From NCBI GenBank assembly GCA_945910005.1, contig OX246748.1, forward strand, positions 14,425,368-14,489,367: a stretch of DNA of 64,000 nt. Reading direction: 5' to 3'. The notes under the pieces are model-generated. The model searched no databases. It had not been told where the DNA came from and was given only the letters and a program-made list of their open reading frames with translations. The translations under genes and the position numbers were made by a program. The DNA comes from Isoperla grammatica (lineage: Eukaryota; Arthropoda; Insecta; Plecoptera; Perlodidae). Every line of letters starts with the position of its first letter. The stretch's first letter is position 1. Shown here in pieces: positions 45,355 to 57,429 of this stretch.

Positions 45355-45880
45355 CTGCACTACTGGGGTAGCCGACGTAGGGTGGCCTCGGGGGCGGGGG
45401 CAAGTGCATCCCCTCGCCCATACTGGGGTAGCCGACGACAGCGGTGTGGGGTGTCCCCAGGGGTGGCCTCGGGGGCGGGGGCAAGTGAACCCCCTCGCTC
45501 ATACTGGGGTAGGCGACGACAGCAGCGTGGGGTGGCCTCGGGGGCGGCTGAGGGGGAAGTGGGGGGGGGGGGCAAGTGCAACCCCTTGCCTCCGTCTCGC
45601 GACGCCCATACTGGGGTACCCGACGACAGCAGCATGGGTGTCCCCAGGGGTGTCCACAGGGAGGGGGGGGGGGGCAAAGTGCACCCCCTTGCCCCCGTCT
45701 CGCGACGCCCATACTGGGGTACCCGACGACAGCAGCATGGGTGTCCCCAGGGGTGTCCACAGGGGGGGGGGAGGGGGCAAGTGCACCCCCTGGCCCCCGT
45801 CTGCGACGCCCATACTGGGGTACCCGACGACAGCAGCGTGGGGTGTCCCCAGGGCTGCCCACAAGGGGGGGGAGGGGGAC
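45355..45880. repeat. G-rich minisatellite, about 80-110 bp unit, 6 copies
   Basis: CATACTGGGGTASCCGACGA begins at about 45418, 45499, 45608, 45710 and 45809, each followed by GGTGTCCCCAGGGGTG and a run of 8-14 G. GC richness leaves all frames open; no gene. Confidence 0.9.
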
Positions 45881-47660
45881 ATTTCAACAACCTGCATATA
45901 CTTGCCCCCCGAAACAACCTTACCGATGCGTTCTTCATAGACGAGTGGTTTGTTTGTGGCCAATCGGTTTGAGATTGGCAGTATTGGCAGTATTTGGCAT
46001 TGACTACGAATTACCACGAATCACTAATCTTTGACGAAAGTATCTGTCAAGTTTTTTCTGGGCTACTATACACCCTCCCTCAATTAATAATTAATTAATG
46101 AACTACTTAATCTTAATATGATACTCATGAAATAAATACATAAAATAACAAGTAGTTACATGTTTGTCTGTCAAGATGTCTCGCTACCCTCTCTAGCTAG
46201 ATAGACAGTATGTTTGTTTGTAATATTAAGTATTACGTTAGCCTATGTTCAAATGTGTATTATTTGATATGTACTTTAGCATAGTTTTTTTGGATAGTTG
46301 TTATACATTCAGTTTGGTCATAGTAGGGCATCAAGCATTTTACATGTAAACAGTAAAAGTAATATCATAAAATTTTAATGCTTTATAGAAACCCTTAAAT
46401 AAATTTAAAAAAAAAGACATGCACCTGAGTGTGTAACAGATACCATACTGCGGTACTGTGTACTGACGTCATATGTCTGTCTGCCTTGCATCGTGTAACA
46501 AGTGGCGATAGTTTAATTAACAACTAGTTGCATGTTTGGCTATCAAGATTCCGCTACGCAAGGAAGCTAATTATTTTTGATCTGACAAAATAAACTCTCC
46601 ACACACAGTCATCGCTGTTAGGTTGGTATCAAGTAGTTCGTTTTGTCGTGGGATCAACGTTTACTACAAGACAGTTCTTTCAATGAGGTTTTCTCAAACG
46701 TTTTCCTCAACGTATACGTTTTTCTAATTTTTTATTAAATAACCGTATCATTTATGTTTTGTATTAATTATACAAATGTTAAGAGCTGAGAACACTGATA
46801 ATTTTATACACATTGTACGTCATTTGTATCGCTTATCGTTTTAAACACAATTTTACAAACAAAAAACAAACAAAAAACGTCAGTTTGGTACTTCGCATGT
46901 TACCAACAGGCAACAACGCACGTAAAAACGTAATGTATACACCTTGTTTCAATGCTTTTAAAAGGGCACTAGCAACACCAAAAGACAGCAATGAAACAAA
47001 TGCATTGAATCGATGGACAAACAACAAGCTGTCAAAAGATAATTTCGTCTGATTTTGGAAAACAAAACAAAAAACAAACAAATACACATACAAAACTTCC
47101 ACTTAGTCGTTGTCTATCATTAAAAGTTTTAAATGGCGAGCAGTTACTATTGCTACACTTGTTTTTATTTCTATGGCTGCAATTTTATTGTTTTGACAGC
47201 TGATGGTTTGTCCATCAGTTCAATTTATTTGTTCCATTGTTGTCTTTCGGTGTTGCTTGTGTGGTTACATGTGCAACTAGTAGAAGTATATGGTTATAGA
47301 GCTCCGCAAAACACGTGCATAGGTGTAATACAAATTTCATTTGAGAAATTGTATCAAAAACAAATTACTAGCTCACGAATGAATAGTTAAGGATGTTAAA
47401 TTTATAATAATGTAGTTGTAGTTCTATTACAACACAATTTACAATACAATTACACTTTAATTTTGTTTTATATACAGAAGTAAACTCTTCATACTAGTTT
47501 GTTTACAATTCGATAACTCAATTTTTGTGTAAAATCACAGCATCACGGATCTCTAAATTTTCAATAGCAACAATACACAACAATTATTAATTATTTTTCT
47601 AATATTATTATATCATTAGCAAAAATATGAACATCTATAACCTTGATTGTTGAAAATTGT
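45881..47660. other. AT-rich spacer with one CRE octamer
   Basis: TGACGTCA at 46464. Otherwise AT-rich with chance ORFs below 90 residues; nothing recognisable. Confidence 0.4.
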
Positions 47661-47664
47661 TGTG

Positions 47665-47915
47665 CATAAAGATTTAGAGGACCGTGGCTCAATAGTTTTA
47701 TTGGTTTTATGTAGTTCTCTACATAGCGTTAACTAGAGGACCGTGATTACTTCTATCTAAGGGTCCTTGATAGATCAACGACAACAATGCTCAACAATAA
47801 CAACTAGTTTTCAAATGTTATGTTAAGGTGAATTTTTCACTGTTGTGCATTGTTGTCATTGAAGATCTAGAAGGCCGAGATTAATTCAATCCAAGGGTCC
47901 TAGATTAATTCTGAA
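47665..47915. mobile_element. E-family MITE, copy 3
   Basis: The longest copy: GAGGACCGTGATTACTTCTA, ACAACAATGCTCAACAATAA, TGTTGTGCATTGTTGTCATT, GAAGATCTAGAAGGCCGAGA. A second terminal fragment lies at 47668-47690. Confidence 0.7.
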
Positions 47916-48325
47916 AAATGTATAATCCAAATTAAAAAAATAGTCACTCCACAGATATTTTGTTTTCTGTTTGCGCGGATCAAAGAGCGACACAACAATG
48001 AAACTACCTAGCAACGGATTGTTTGTCCAGCCAGTGTCATCGCTCACAGCCCTCTTATTCGTTGCTAACGCGCTTCTTTCCACCGCCTTCCAGAGTGTTG
48101 TCAGTGAGTGCGCCTGCACCGAACACAACACTAGATTGTGCGTTCGTTTCTACTGTTTTTCTCCGCTCTACTCAACTCGACTTCCGCGTTTTCAGACAAT
48201 TTAAACAAATGATTCAGTTCTGAAGGTTTAAATGCGATGCGAGCAGCTGCTGTGCGCTCTCTCACGCACACTCACGCACTCTCACGCACACTCACGCACG
48301 CACTCTGTAGTAGACGCACAATCTA
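47916..48325. other. Spacer with CACTCACG-type repeat
   Basis: TCTCACGCACACTCACGCAC at 48260-48303. No gene recognised. Confidence 0.4.
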
Positions 48326-48334
48326 CCGTCTGCG

Positions 48335-48425
48335 CACGAGACATATTCGGGAGGTCGCCGGTTCGATTCGGCTCAACGCTAATCCTCACTGAAGGTTTTC
48401 CCAAGGTTTTTCTCAGTGTTCAAAC
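48335..48425 (+). mobile_element. C-family tRNA-like SINE fragment
   Basis: GGTCGCCGGTTCGATTCGGC (B box) followed by AAGGTTTTCCCAAGGTTTTT and CTCAG. Confidence 0.5.
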
Positions 48426-48426
48426 T

Positions 48427-48835
48427 TCCCACGTGACGTCACAGCGGCCATGATTGTGACACAATGGGGCTTTGCACGCAAAGCTTGACGTAGAATGCGC
48501 CACCACCGTCCAAGCCCAAATCCATGACCTGCTGGATGGGTAAATCAGCGCGGACAAGGTCTACTTGACCCATCCAGCAGGCTGTGATGGCAGCATTTTG
48601 CCAAAGACATTGGAATAGAAGTAGCGCCACCATAGTTCGAGCTCAAGTCCAGAGCCTCCTGGATGGGTAAATCAGCCCTTTTTTCATGGCTAAGTTATGC
48701 GGAGATCAAGTAGACCTTGTCTGAGGGCTGGCACTACGCTGGCGCTGCGAGTGGGAGAATGTGGCAGTGCAAAGCCCCATTGATGTAGACCTATCCTAGA
48801 TCATTGCCGGATATTAACTTGCAAATTCAATAAAA
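48427..48835 (-). mobile_element. G-family element, copy 3, split by K
   Basis: Inverted G end CCCACGTGACGTCACAGCGG...GACACAAT (to 48465) continues after K with ATTGATGTAGACC and CCTAGATCATTGCC, the order found in the intact copies. The far end is not recognisable. TGACGTCA at 48434. Confidence 0.7.
48466..48778. mobile_element. K element, TIR MITE nested in G
   Basis: Perfect GGGGCTTTGCAC / GTGCAAAGCCCC ends. Inside, CCTGCTGGATGGGTAAATCA and CTTGACCCATCCAGCAGG form an internal hairpin, and a related half-copy follows near 48655. Comparison with intact G gives a 2-base AT duplication. Confidence 0.75.
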
Positions 48836-48973
48836 GCAATCTTTAGTACAATTTAAAAAAGTAATAAGTAGATAATGCAAATTTATAAAGACAAACATTT
48901 CACATTTCTTTCTTGTGCGTTGTCGCCGCACTTGTATTTGGCTTCGCACTTCAGCAGCTATAATTTTTTCCTC

Positions 48974-49210
48974 TTTAACAACGTACTCGACAACTAGTTT
49001 ATATGATGTCGGGTGGTGATAGGAGGAATAGGGGGGAAGGAAAAAAGGGAAGATGTGTATGGATTATCTATATCGTCTGACTTCTCCTCCTCGACCTGTC
49101 CGGCTAGGGTGGCCCTACCAGAAGCATACGCTTCCGCCGGCATAGCTCTCGGGATTAACAAAGCACACAAACCTGCCCACCACGATAATGTAGCAGTCCT
49201 GGGCAGGCAC
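48974..49210 (-). mobile_element. A-family element, copy 11
   Basis: Inverted, complete from tail TTTAACAACGTACTCGACAA to AGTCCTGGGCAGG; core intact. Confidence 0.87.
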
Positions 49211-50515
49211 TTGGCCTCACAGTTTGAGAAACTCTGATTTAAGAGTCTGCGGAAGTAGAGCTCAAAACCCGTGAGAATTTTAACGTTTCCTGTCCATATC
49301 TTCAAAACTATTTTTAACATCGAAACTGTGGGAAGATACACGAGTAAGATACTATCAGGATATACAGATAACGAAACAAAGATACAAAATTCATTAAGTT
49401 AGGTTAAAATCCAATAATACAATAACATCTTAATTATCGGATTGAATTCCAACGTACTGAATTTTACATATTATATATTTTTGTTTCGTTACCTGTAACC
49501 CTGATAATAGCTGCGGTATCCCGCGTAGTTTAACATGGTGAGAGTGTCCTCCAGTGAGTCCACGCAACAACACACAGTCTGTCGCAGTCAATTGAAGCGA
49601 GTTGTGTCTATGTTTAGCTATGGCAAGATAGTCTCGAACCCGAAAGAAAGAAAGAAAGAAAGAGAGCTAGCTTCAATGCATCGTTAAACACGAGATTTTA
49701 TTGGGCCCGAACGCCGTAAAGTAATTTCTGTTCGTCGCGGACTGATACAAATTTGTTGAAAGCGCCGAATAAAATGGGTTATTTGCTTCATCTTTCCCAT
49801 GCACAGCCTGCCTGGCCCATTTCCATAATTCACTGTTTTCGTCGTCGTCGTTTTTGCGTTGATGTGTTTAAGAGAGGCCCGATGTCTGGAGTGGGGGGAA
49901 GGGGGGGCGACGGTTGACTTACGGCGCCCGACTTTTAAACGACGCGAGCATCACGACAACGGGGTTATCGAGACGACGGTGATAAGAGGAGGGGATGACA
50001 GACCTCGAAAACCGTGAGGATAAGATTTTCTGTTCGTTCTTTAAACGAACTTTTAAAATTGAAACTGTGGGTAGACACCGCAGCTAGATATTACCAAAGT
50101 CAACAGATAACAAAAAAATATGTCTAGCATTTATAACGTTTAGATTAAATCCGATGATTGTGATATTATTATATTATCGGATTTTTTTCAAAACGTATAA
50201 TGAATTTCTCAAGCAATTTTCTTGCTGCAAACACATGCCCGCTCAGGGTAGAAGAAGAGTCGATAAAGTAGTACTACTACAACTTGAGGTAGTTTGTATA
50301 ATGGTAAACAACGTATGTCAACGTCGCCGCGCTAGTGTCGCAGGGAAACAGCCGAGCGCGTTGACCAATGGGCATGCAGCATTCTATACAAGTTTCGGTA
50401 TTGTATGGATTCTTGTATACTGTACTTTCATATCAAAACGAATTTGTTCAATTTAATATTAGCATTGTTCTTGTTTTAAATTCACGTTTGTTCGTGAATG
50501 TAATAAGTTGTATGA
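49211..50515. other. Spacer; possible non-coding element near 49700-49900
   Basis: GAAA run at 49645-49665. 49700-49900 is mid-GC and repeat-free with CCATTTCCATAATTCACTG and a TCG run; a weak candidate for a conserved non-coding block. No exon recognised. Confidence 0.3.
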
Positions 50516-50517
50516 AG

Positions 50518-50655
50518 AGTCAAGTGTCAAGTTAAGTACAGGATTTGTTGCTAAGGAATTGTTTTATTACATGCTATTTTTCATAAGAAGAACAAACTCC
50601 ACAACAACCATAAACATATCACATCCTTAACTCGACTGTGCGTTCCGCCCGGTAT
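50518..50655. mobile_element. J-family TIR element, copy 2
   Basis: GTCAAGTGTCAAGTTAAGTA, TTGTTGCTAAGGAATTGTTT, ACAACAACCATAAACAT, TTAACTCGACTGTGCG, colinear with copy 1. Confidence 0.65.
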
Positions 50656-51200
50656 TTTGAGGTAAGGCTTAAGTATAAACTAATATGCTATGTTAGTGAA
50701 ACACCATAATTGAATTTCTAAATCTGTATATGTTCGAGGTACTTAAGTTGTTACGAGTTTCAACGAAAAACGTTTTGAGTAAACCTGTCAAAGAGCTTCG
50801 AACGAACCGTTTGAGAAGTGTGACAGCCAAGTCCAGAACCCACAAGATGCCAGCCCTGCAAATGCAACTGGGGCGATCTGGGGCGATGCAACATACTTTG
50901 TTCTTTGAATACATTCTATCTTTCCTCAAACAAAAGTTAACACTGTCTAACTAACCGATTCATCATGTTATCATACGATGAGAGGTGATAGAATATGAAG
51001 ATGAAGCACAATTACATAAAACACAATATGTCTTATGCCGGCGGTTTCAAACCACATCCCCATAGGTGACATATGCTTAAGATCTGCGCCCAACCGTATT
51101 AGGCACAGCAGACTTGCGATTTTTGAAGATGACACCGGAAAAACCCATTGCGTATGTACACAAAAATAGGGAACTCCCCTAATTTCACCACATTGCTTGT
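50656..51200. other. Spacer
   Basis: No feature recognised. Confidence 0.4.
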
Positions 51201-51476
51201 GCCTGCCCAGGAACTGCTACCTTATCGTGGTGGGCAGGTTTGTGTGCTATGTTGATTCCGAGAGCTATGCCGGCGGAAGCGTATGCTTCTGGTAGGGCCA
51301 CCCTAGCCGGACAGGTCGAGGGGGAGAAGCCAGACGAAATGCAGTCCACATTCTCCCCTTTCCTCCTCTTTACATCCCACTTGTCCCTTTCCTCCAATCA
51401 CCCCCCTAAGTCATAATTATGATCATAGTTGTCAAGTAGGTCGTTAAACAACAAATAATCATATGATCAAAACTAG
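51201..51476 (+). mobile_element. A-family element, copy 12
   Basis: Among the most complete: GCCTGCCCAGGAACTGCTAC with the matching TGGGCAGG hairpin arm, intact core and tail TCGTTAAACAACAAATAATC. Confidence 0.9.
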
Positions 51477-51479
51477 CAA

Positions 51480-51780
51480 CATTGTATATTGTGTGATTGT
51501 GTATATTGTGAGTGAATTGTGTGTAGATTGTGTCAGACTGTGACAGACTGTGATAGATTGTGAAGATTGTGTAGATTGTGTAGATTGTAAGGGGATATGT
51601 TGATCTGAGTGTAACGTCCCCGAACACGTCATCTCTAGCAGACACAGTCAGTGCAGACTGTGGTAGATTGTGTAGATTGTGTAGACAATGTGTAGATTGT
51701 GTAGATTGTAAGGGGATATGTTGATGTGAGTGTAACGTCCCCGAACACGTCATCTCTAGCAGACACAGTCAGTGCAGACT
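51480..51780. repeat. (TGTGTAGAT)-type repeat and a duplicated unit of about 118 bases
   Basis: TAGATTGTGTAGATTGTAAG, GGGGATATGTTGAT, GTGTAACGTCCCCGAACACG and CATCTCTAGCAGACACAGTC occur twice. Confidence 0.8.
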
Positions 51781-52530
51781 AGAAGATCCAACGAGTCGAC
51801 CGCCCGAAATAGAAGACAAATGCAGTATTTTCTAGAAGGTTGATACTATGTATACTACCGCCAGTCTGGTTTATTTTAATGTACATTTCGAAACACGTAA
51901 AACACTCTATTCTATTCAACACAAGGTGGCGCTCAAAGTTCCATTCAACGGGAGTGTACTATGTGATCAAACACTGCGTTTCACATTATCCTCTCGACGT
52001 AGCAAAGTCCGTCGTTTCGTAGCATTGAGATTATCTAATCGTAGCACTTATGTGCGGAATAAGTTCTCCGTAGAGGCAGAGTGTCATTCAACGAAGAGCG
52101 TATAAGGCGACACTCGCCTCGTACGACAGGCAGAGCTACTCGGAACTAAATTTGCATCGACATTAATATACTTTATGAATCGTTGTAGTATTAAAATATG
52201 TCCAGTATACAGACTATACGGTTTTGTGTACTGTTATTTTTTTTTTTTTTTACAAAACGATAAACGTGGAAAATTAATATTTTTAAATGCATTTAAACAT
52301 ATTACACTATTACTTGATAAAACTGTGTTTGGTTCAAATATTTGTCTAATTCAATTCATTTTCATTAGTCAACATTAGTTTATTTGTTCAATGCAAAATG
52401 CCAAACCTCTTTTCTTATTTTTTGCGAAGGTCAATGTAATAATAAATTGAAAATAAGGCAAAGAAATGTTACCATTAAAAACGTACAAAAGGTAAAACAT
52501 TGTATACTTTAAATAAATAAAAACATTAAA
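51781..52530. other. AT-rich spacer
   Basis: T run near 52229-52241; no gene recognised. Confidence 0.4.
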
Positions 52531-52534
52531 TAAA

Positions 52535-52600
52535 TTCACTTTTAGAGTCTACCCACTCAGTAACTAAACTGATTTGCAGTGGGGCACTTTAATTTGAAGT
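52535..52600 (-). mobile_element. D-family SINE 3' fragment
   Basis: GAGTCTACCCACTCAGTAAC and GATTTGCAGTGGGGCACTTT, with AAATAAAT repeats to the left as the tail. Confidence 0.65.
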
Positions 52601-52754
52601 ACTGAAGTACTTTCTCTCGGTTTTCCATAAAAACGTACAGCACAAGAAACACAAACCGCTCCGTGACAGCCCAAAATATTATTATTATAATATCAGTGAC
52701 GAAGCTGTTGTAGTAGGAGGGCCACTATACTGCGTCATCAACGTACAGGTCCAA

Positions 52755-53715
52755 GAAGTGCGATGTCGCGGGGTCTACGGAGTCTACTATGCCAAGAGAC
52801 TGTCTTAAGGGGCCACGTCAACAACGTGAGAAGTGCGATGTCGCAGGGTTTACGGAGTCTACTATACCAAGAGACTGTCTTAAGGGGCCACGTCAACACG
52901 TGAGAAGTGCGATGTCGCGAGGTCTACGGGGTCTACTATGCCAAGAGACTGTCTTAAGGGGCCACGTCAACAACGTGAGAAGTGCGATGTCGCAGGGTTT
53001 ACGGAGTCTACTATACCAAGAGACTGTCTTAAGGGGCCACGTCAACAACGTGAGAAGTGCGATGTCGCGGGGTCTACCGAGTCTACTATGCCAAGAGACC
53101 GTCTTAAGGGGCCACGTCAACAACGTGAGAAGTGCGATGTCGCGAGGTCTACGGAGTCTACTATGCCAAGAGACTGTCTTAAGGGGCCACGTCAACAACG
53201 TGAGAAGTGCGATGTCGCGAGGTCTACGGAGTCTACTATGCCAAGAGACCGTCTTAAGGGGCCACGTCAACAACGTGAGAAGTGCGATGTCGCGGGGTCT
53301 ACGGAGTCTACTATGCCAAGAGACTGTCTTAAAGGGCCACGTCAACAACGTGAGAAGTGCGATGTCGCGAGGTCTACGGAGTCTACTATGCCAAGAGACC
53401 GTCTTAAGGGGCCACGTCAACAACGTGAGAAGTGCGATGTCGCGAGGTCTACGGAGTCTACTATGCCAAGAGACCGTCTTAAGGGGCCACGTCAACAACG
53501 TGAGAAGTGCGATGTCGCGAGGTCTACGGAGTCTACTATGCCAAGAGACTGTCTTAAGGGGCCACGTCAACAACGTGAGAAGTGCGATGTCGCGGGGTCT
53601 ACGGAGTCTACTATGCCAAGAGACTCTCTTAAGGGGCCACGTCAACAACGTGAGAAGTGCGATGTCGCGGGGTATACGGAGTCAACTATGCCAAGAGACG
53701 GTCTCTGTCTATGCA
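52755..53715. repeat. 75 bp tandem repeat, about 12.7 copies
   Basis: GTCTTAAGGGGCCACGTCAA, CAACGTGAGAAGTGCGATGT and CGGAGTCTACTATGCCAAGA repeat every 75 bases (for example 53041 to 53116 for one marker); one unit at about 52897 has a 2-base loss. Because 75 is divisible by three, 25-residue repeats are open on both strands. No translated product is supported. Confidence 0.95.
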
Positions 53716-53799
53716 AAGTTAATCACCTAGGATTATGTTTGTTGATGCGAAGCCAAGACGGAGCCGTCGACACTAACATCTGGACTGCGTCGGGTAGCT

Positions 53800-54003
53800 C
53801 ACCGCCGTGTGGATCTCACCGCCTTGTGGATCTCACCGCCTTGTGGATCTCACCGCCTTGTGGATCTCACCGCCGCGTGGATCTCACCGCCTTGTGGATC
53901 TCACCGCCTTGTGGATCTCACCGCCTTGTGGATCTCACCGCCGCGTGGATCTCACCGCCTTGTGTATCTCACCGCCTTGTGTATCTCACCGCCGTGTAGA
54001 TCT
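53800..54003. repeat. 17 bp tandem repeat, about 12 copies
   Basis: GTGGATCTCACCGCCTT with C/T changes (CGCG or CTTG). The 75 bp array ends about 85 bases to its left. Confidence 0.95.
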
Positions 54004-54023
54004 AGACTAAGAGGGCGCCGGGT

Positions 54024-54135
54024 ACCAGACGAAAGGCAGTCCACATCCTCCCCTTTCCCTTTTCCTCCAGTTTAGGTGCATGTCCACTTGTCCCTTTCCT
54101 CCAATCAGATGATAGTTGTCGAGTAGGCTTACGTT
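54024..54135 (+). mobile_element. A-family element, copy 13 (3' part only)
   Basis: CCAGACGAAAGGCAGTCCAC and CTTGTCCCTTTCCTCCAATC, then GTTGTCGAGTAGG; the core is missing and the junction with the 17 bp array is abrupt. Confidence 0.65.
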
Positions 54136-54329
54136 GGGTACAACCAACGTTGTAGATGTCAGCCACCGCTATCTAGACTTTGTAAATACACCGCCTTGTC
54201 GGTAGCTGAGTCCAACTTGAGGCCGCAAAGTCCTCCACAAGGGAAGCGGCTTCGAGAACAGTTTCACACACGTGATATACATAATGCTGTCCCTATTAGT
54301 CCAATATGTTCGTAAGCGTGTTTCAAAAC

Positions 54330-55480
54330 AAGAGTATTTGTACGGAATTACTAGCGTATATTTGTTCCGTAACACGAGCGCATTTGTAGGGAATGACCAG
54401 CGTAGATTTGTACCGTAATTCGAGCGTATTTGTACGGAATGACCAGCGTGTATTTGTACCGTAACACGAGCGTATTTGTACGGAATGACCAGCGTATATT
54501 TGTACCGTAACACGAGCGTATTTGTACGGAATGACCAGCGTATATTTGTACCGTAACACGAGCGTATTTGTACGGAATGACCAGCGTATATTTGTACCGT
54601 AACACGAGCGTATTTGTACGGAATTACCAGCGTATATTTGTACCGTAACACGAGCGTATTTGTACGGAATGACCAGCGTGTATTTGTACCGTAACACGAG
54701 CGTATTTGTACGGAATGACCAGTGAGTATTTGTACCGTAACTAGCGTATTTGTACGGATGACCAGCGTGTATTCGTACCGTAACCCGAGCGTATTTGTAC
54801 GGAATGACCAGCGTATATTTGTACCGTAACACGAGCGTATTTGTACGGAATGACCAGCGTATATTTGTACCGTTACACGACCGTATTTGTACGGAATGAC
54901 CAGTGTATATTTGTACCGTAACACGAGCGTATTTGTACGGAATGACCAGCGTATATTTGTACCGTAACACGGGCGTATTTGTACGGAATGACCAGCGTAT
55001 ATTTGTACCGTAAACGATCGTATTTGTACGGAATGACCCGCGTATACTTGTACCGTAACACGAGCGTATTTGTACGAAATGACCAGCGTATATTTGTACC
55101 GTAACACGAGCGTATTTGCACGGAATGACCAGCGTATATTTGTACCGTAACACGAGCGTATTTGTACGAAATGACCAGCGTATATTTGTACCGTAACACG
55201 AGCGTATTTGCACGGAATGACCAGCGTATATTTGTATCGTAACACGAGCGTATTTGTACGGAATTACCAGCGTATATTTGTACCGTTACACGACCGTATT
55301 TGTACGGAATTACCAGCATGTATTTGTACCGTAACACGAGCGTATTTGTACGGAATGACCAGCGTATATTTCTACCGTAACACGAGCGTATTTGTACGGA
55401 AAGCGAGTGTCTATTAATTGTACCGTAACCCGAGCGTATTTGTACGGAAAACGAGTGTATTAAGTAACAATTGTACCGTA
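54330..55480. repeat. 46 bp tandem repeat, about 24 copies
   Basis: GCGTATTTGTACGGAATGAC followed by CAGCGTATATTTGTACCGTA, repeated every 46 bases. The two halves are themselves related (GCGTATTTGTACGG and GCGTATATTTGTACCG), so the unit is a diverged dimer. Decayed single units continue to about 55690. Confidence 0.95.
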
Positions 55481-55690
55481 ATAGATCGTTTGTTTATCGA
55501 AATAAAACGTATCATGTAGTACCAAAATAAGTATTATTTTATTTGGAAGGATAAGCGTGTTTGTAGTTTACAAAAGCGTATATATGTGTACCGAAATACG
55601 AGCGTATTTGTACCATTAGTAACGTATATTTGTACCGAATTAATATGTATTTTTCTATGGGAGGGCTAACGTGTACTTGTACATAAAATT

Positions 55691-56407
55691 TGTGTACCAG
55701 AATTAGTTATTTTGACATAGTTTCTCTCAACTATTGTGGCAGTGACTCTCAAACATATCGAGCCACGACTACAAGTAAAGCATTGCCCCTTGTATTGTAC
55801 ACTACTCCTAGTGTTGTAATTTATACTGCCTGGATTAAGATATGGTGATCGATGAGAAAAATGCGATATAATATTATGTGTTAAAATATTCTACATTCAA
55901 ATTAAGTAGAGATGGAGGAATGAGGCCTTGTTGCGTGCGTTATGTTATGTGTTACCGCAGGCTGGTACGCGCCTTACCTCTTCCACGGTAGGCTCACATC
56001 TCATGGGACGTACCCTACCTCAGGTACTATCGGGTTCTAAAAGGTGGGTCTCGAGTTTAAAAACTTTCATATTAATTCACACGAATACCGGCAAAATTTG
56101 CAATACAATGACAAAATGTTTAATATTAATAAATTTTCGGTATCGTTATTGTTATACAACAACGAACAATGGGAAACAATGAAAACCTACTCTTTTTAGG
56201 TAGGTTTCATCTATCCAATAGCTTATAATGTCAAGTACCGGTACTCGAACAATTTTCAAAAATGAAATTATACATAAAATCAAGATAATACGTTATAATT
56301 TACGGTGGTATCCCTCTTTGAGCTATTCATACTAATAAGTAATTATTTTCGTGCGAATTTTCAAAGTCGATATGCACACCTTCTTATTCGATAATAGCCA
56401 AGTGCCT
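55691..56407. other. AT-rich spacer
   Basis: No feature recognised beyond the last decayed 46 bp units. Confidence 0.4.
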
Positions 56408-56655
56408 TCTCATGGACTGCTACCTTATCGTGGTGGGCAGGTTTGCGTGATTTGCTGATCCCGAGAGCTATGCCGGCGGAAGCGTATGCTTCTGGTAGGA
56501 CCACCCTAGCCGCGGAAAGGTCGAGATGGAGAAGCCAGACGAAAAGAAACTCCCCGTCCTCACCTTTACATCCCCAATACGTCCTACTTGTCACTTTCTC
56601 CAAACACCCCCCAACGTTACATGATCACAGTTGTCTAGTACCTCAACAACAAATA
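56408..56655 (+). mobile_element. A-family element, copy 14
   Basis: CTTCTCATGGACTGCTACC to CAACAACAAATAATAG. The core loop is slightly changed (TAGGACCACCCTA, CGCGGAAAGG). Confidence 0.85.
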
Positions 56656-57429
56656 ATAGTAACGACAGACAAGTGGTTAATATCTTGGCCGTATGACCAT
56701 TGTTTCATGCAATGAGTAGTGTCACGTGATAGTGATAGGATTACTCTGCATCTGTATAGATGAAACCAAAATATGCAAACGGGTAGTATTTTGTTTACTA
56801 CTTTGATTTGTTGCATCATGCGACGTAGTGATTAACTATGTACGAGATAATACACGATTTAAGAGTTTTCAACACAACTTGTAAAGCTTGAGAATTTAAG
56901 GTTGTTTTTGTTTGTGTCTTAAAATAACATTAAATATCAACTGTTTGGAATGATGCAGGGCTATAATGTTATTAGAAGAAAACGATTAAAAATGAACTCC
57001 GCATGGATCAAATTATATAGACACTTGGAGATGGAAGGATAGAATTGAAATTAATCTAGTTTTATCCATATACAATCAATTATTGTTTATCCCTTTTTTT
57101 AGAATATGTCTGAATCTTTATAATATCTAAGCCCGCATCATTCAAAACTTTGATATTGAATATTATGATTTTGAAGATATACTGACAAGAAACCTTACAG
57201 TGCTACATTTTCTAATATGAAAACTCCTGTAAAATTATTGAGGTGAGTATCGAGCTGTAAACCTTGCGATAATTGCAGCCTACAGCTCGCTCGCTACCAT
57301 TGATAAGGATCTGCAATTTTTGTTAAAATTTATTCATGGGTTTCTTTAAAGCATAATTACATTAAAAATGTAATATTACACCGAACCGAATACAAAATAA
57401 AATGCTTGATGCTCTCTTGATTTTCGATC
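56656..57429. other. AT-rich spacer
   Basis: No gene or repeat recognised. Confidence 0.4.

Noticed and set aside
45196..46034. Overlapping frames of 150-258 residues on both strands
   Set aside because: GC-rich minisatellite with few stop codons; no domain, no ATG or splice context.
46813..47102. Overlapping 79- and 89-residue frames
   Set aside because: Sense/antisense pair in AT-rich DNA with no family resemblance.
52789..53999. 300-350 residue frames on both strands
   Set aside because: A product of the 75 bp tandem array; open on both strands at once, with no signal or domain.
54169..55337. Frames of 154-358 residues on the minus strand
   Set aside because: A 46 bp array shifts frame each unit and cycles through all frames; the overlap of three long frames shows periodicity, not coding.
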